From: a virus
Reading direction: 5' to 3' (one strand)
Virus record (IMG/VR): IMGVR_UViG_3300005289_000010
Location: 1-41,105 of that record
Length of the DNA: 41,105 bases
Shown here: positions 40,441 to 41,105 of the stretch, piece by piece
Layout of the letters: each line of letters begins with the position of its first letter
Position numbering within the stretch: position 1 is the stretch's first letter
Program-made: the position numbers and the translations under genes
Notes under the pieces: generated by a model
What the model was told of the DNA's origin: nothing
Database searches by the model: none
The model's input: the letters and a program-made list of their open reading frames with translations, nothing else

Positions 40441-41105
40441 CCTGCGTTCCTCAAGATGGTAGCGCGCTTGGCGCGGGAGTTTATGAGGCTGCCGCCTCGG
40501 GACCAGCCGCCGCAGTCCAGGCACTGGTAGCGTTGGTACTCGCCCACCTGGGTGCGGTACGTGCCCCGACGATGAACGTGGTGGCTGCCGCACTTGGAGC
40601 AGGCCGGGATGTCCAGGTCATCGTAGACGCCAGCGACCGGACCACGCGGGTCCCAGGCACGAAGCTTGAGGTACAGCTCCTCAAGGGACTTCACGTCCTG
40701 GATGTTATACTTCTTCATCTCGCGCCATGCTGCCTGGTTGCCCTGCATGCACTGCTTCCACAGCTCGAAGCCAGGGAACTTGCCGTGCAGCATCTTCTTC
40801 TCGGTGCACAGCGTGCTGGTCAGGAACTCCAGGCGGTTGCTGGTGAACTTGAAGTTCTTCTTGGCGATGTCCAGGGTGTCATGCACCTTGTACGGCGACG
40901 GCGGCTTGAAGCCCAGGGTGATGAGGCGGGCGTTGATCTTGGGCACGTCGAATCGCCGGCCGTTGTGCGCCACAACGATGTCCGCCTCGTCCAGGAAACC
41001 GTACAGCCCGGTCAACAGAGCACGATCATCCTCAATGTCAGCGGCTTTGGACTGATCCTGGTAGAACACCTTCTTCTCACCGAGCCACTTGGCCGAGTAC
41101 GACAG
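40437..41105 (-). CDS. DEDDy 3'-5' exonuclease with zinc ribbon, C-terminal part (continues at 1-167)
   Basis: This is the rest of the 261-aa exonuclease whose start is at 167. ExoII is VVAHNGRRFDVPKIN (Asp92) and ExoIII is YNIQDVKSLEELY (Tyr172, Asp176), the DEDDy form. A C-terminal zinc ribbon has CSKC and CLDC (Cys208, 211, 234, 237), which may grip DNA or RNA. A methionine-start reading at 41069 is only an internal GTG. The contig ends inside the gene, with the last 50 bases duplicated at 1-50. It is followed by the 35-aa peptide. Confidence 0.9.
   Translation of the reverse strand: MSYSAKWLGEKKVFYQDQSKAADIEDDRALLTGLYGFLDEADIVVAHNGRRFDVPKINARLITLGFKPPSPYKVHDTLDIAKKNFKFTSNRLEFLTSTLCTEKKMLHGKFPGFELWKQCMQGNQAAWREMKKYNIQDVKSLEELYLKLRAWDPRGPVAGVYDDLDIPACSKCGSHHVHRRGTYRTQVGEYQRYQCLDCGGWSRGGSLINSRAKRATILRNAG
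41056..41105. repeat. Terminal overlap of the contig, copy 2
   Basis: Identical to 1-50. It marks the point where the assembled circle was cut. Confidence 0.95.

Noticed and set aside
1-41105. Signs of lysogeny or 2-aminoadenine DNA (integrase, repressor, purZ)
   Set aside because: No recombinase, excisionase, repressor or PurZ-like protein was seen among the genes.

Overview
This window is the essentially complete genome of a lytic, T7-like podovirus (Autographiviridae). It carries its own single-subunit RNA polymerase, and all recognisable genes lie on the minus strand. The first and last 50 bases are identical (1-50 = 41056-41105), so the contig closes into a circle of 41,055 bp. That closure is an assembly form: this phage type packages linear DNA with terminal repeats. 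The cut falls inside one gene, a DEDDy 3'-5' exonuclease split between 167-1 and 41105-40437. The RNA polymerase gene sits after the DNA-metabolism genes and directly before the structural genes, which is the phiKMV-type layout rather than the T7 layout. There is no integrase, repressor, tRNA gene or CRISPR array. SAR endolysin plus Rz/Rz1 spanins indicate a Gram-negative host, and the high GC suggests a GC-rich proteobacterium; the exact host cannot be read from the sequence.

Layout in the direction of transcription (high to low coordinates, wrapping at position 1). A 1.3-kb gene-free hub (13860-12563) lies between the lysis genes and the first early gene. It holds short repeats, two sigma70-like promoters and one T7-type phage promoter, and probably contains the physical genome ends. 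From 12562 to 7474 is an early block of mostly unknown small genes, tightly coupled by ATGA or TAATG junctions. Recognisable members are a compact protein-kinase-like protein (9913-9293) and a secreted small protein (8749-8477). From 7464 to 412 is replication: separate primase and helicase, two tiny genes, PolA-family DNA polymerase, a probable single-strand-binding protein ending in DDDIPY, 5'-3' exonuclease and endonuclease VII. After the wrap come the 3'-5' exonuclease with a zinc ribbon, a 35-aa membrane peptide, a DUF5664-type nucleotide pyrophosphohydrolase, ATP-dependent DNA ligase, two small genes and the RNA polymerase (38357-35949).

A second copy of the phage promoter (35941-35924) follows the polymerase gene and opens the late region: an AT-rich pair (87-aa protein and GNAT acetyltransferase), small membrane and structural genes, portal, scaffold, major capsid, a terminator-like stem-loop, tail tubular A and B, three internal virion proteins (the third with a lytic transglycosylase domain), and a tail fibre with a self-cleaving S74 chaperone. 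The last genes are holin, small and large terminase, an unknown 149-aa protein, SAR endolysin, an HExxH protein and overlapping Rz/Rz1.

The inferred programme is as follows. Host RNA polymerase starts in the hub and reads the early and replication genes through to the phage polymerase. The phage polymerase then uses the 18-bp promoter to drive the virion and lysis genes. Several real genes are shorter than 60 codons (23, 35, 38, 49, 55, 56 and 59 aa); they are supported by stop/start overlaps with their neighbours and, for most, by ribosome binding sites. The least explained parts are the early block, the tiny membrane peptides and the hub.
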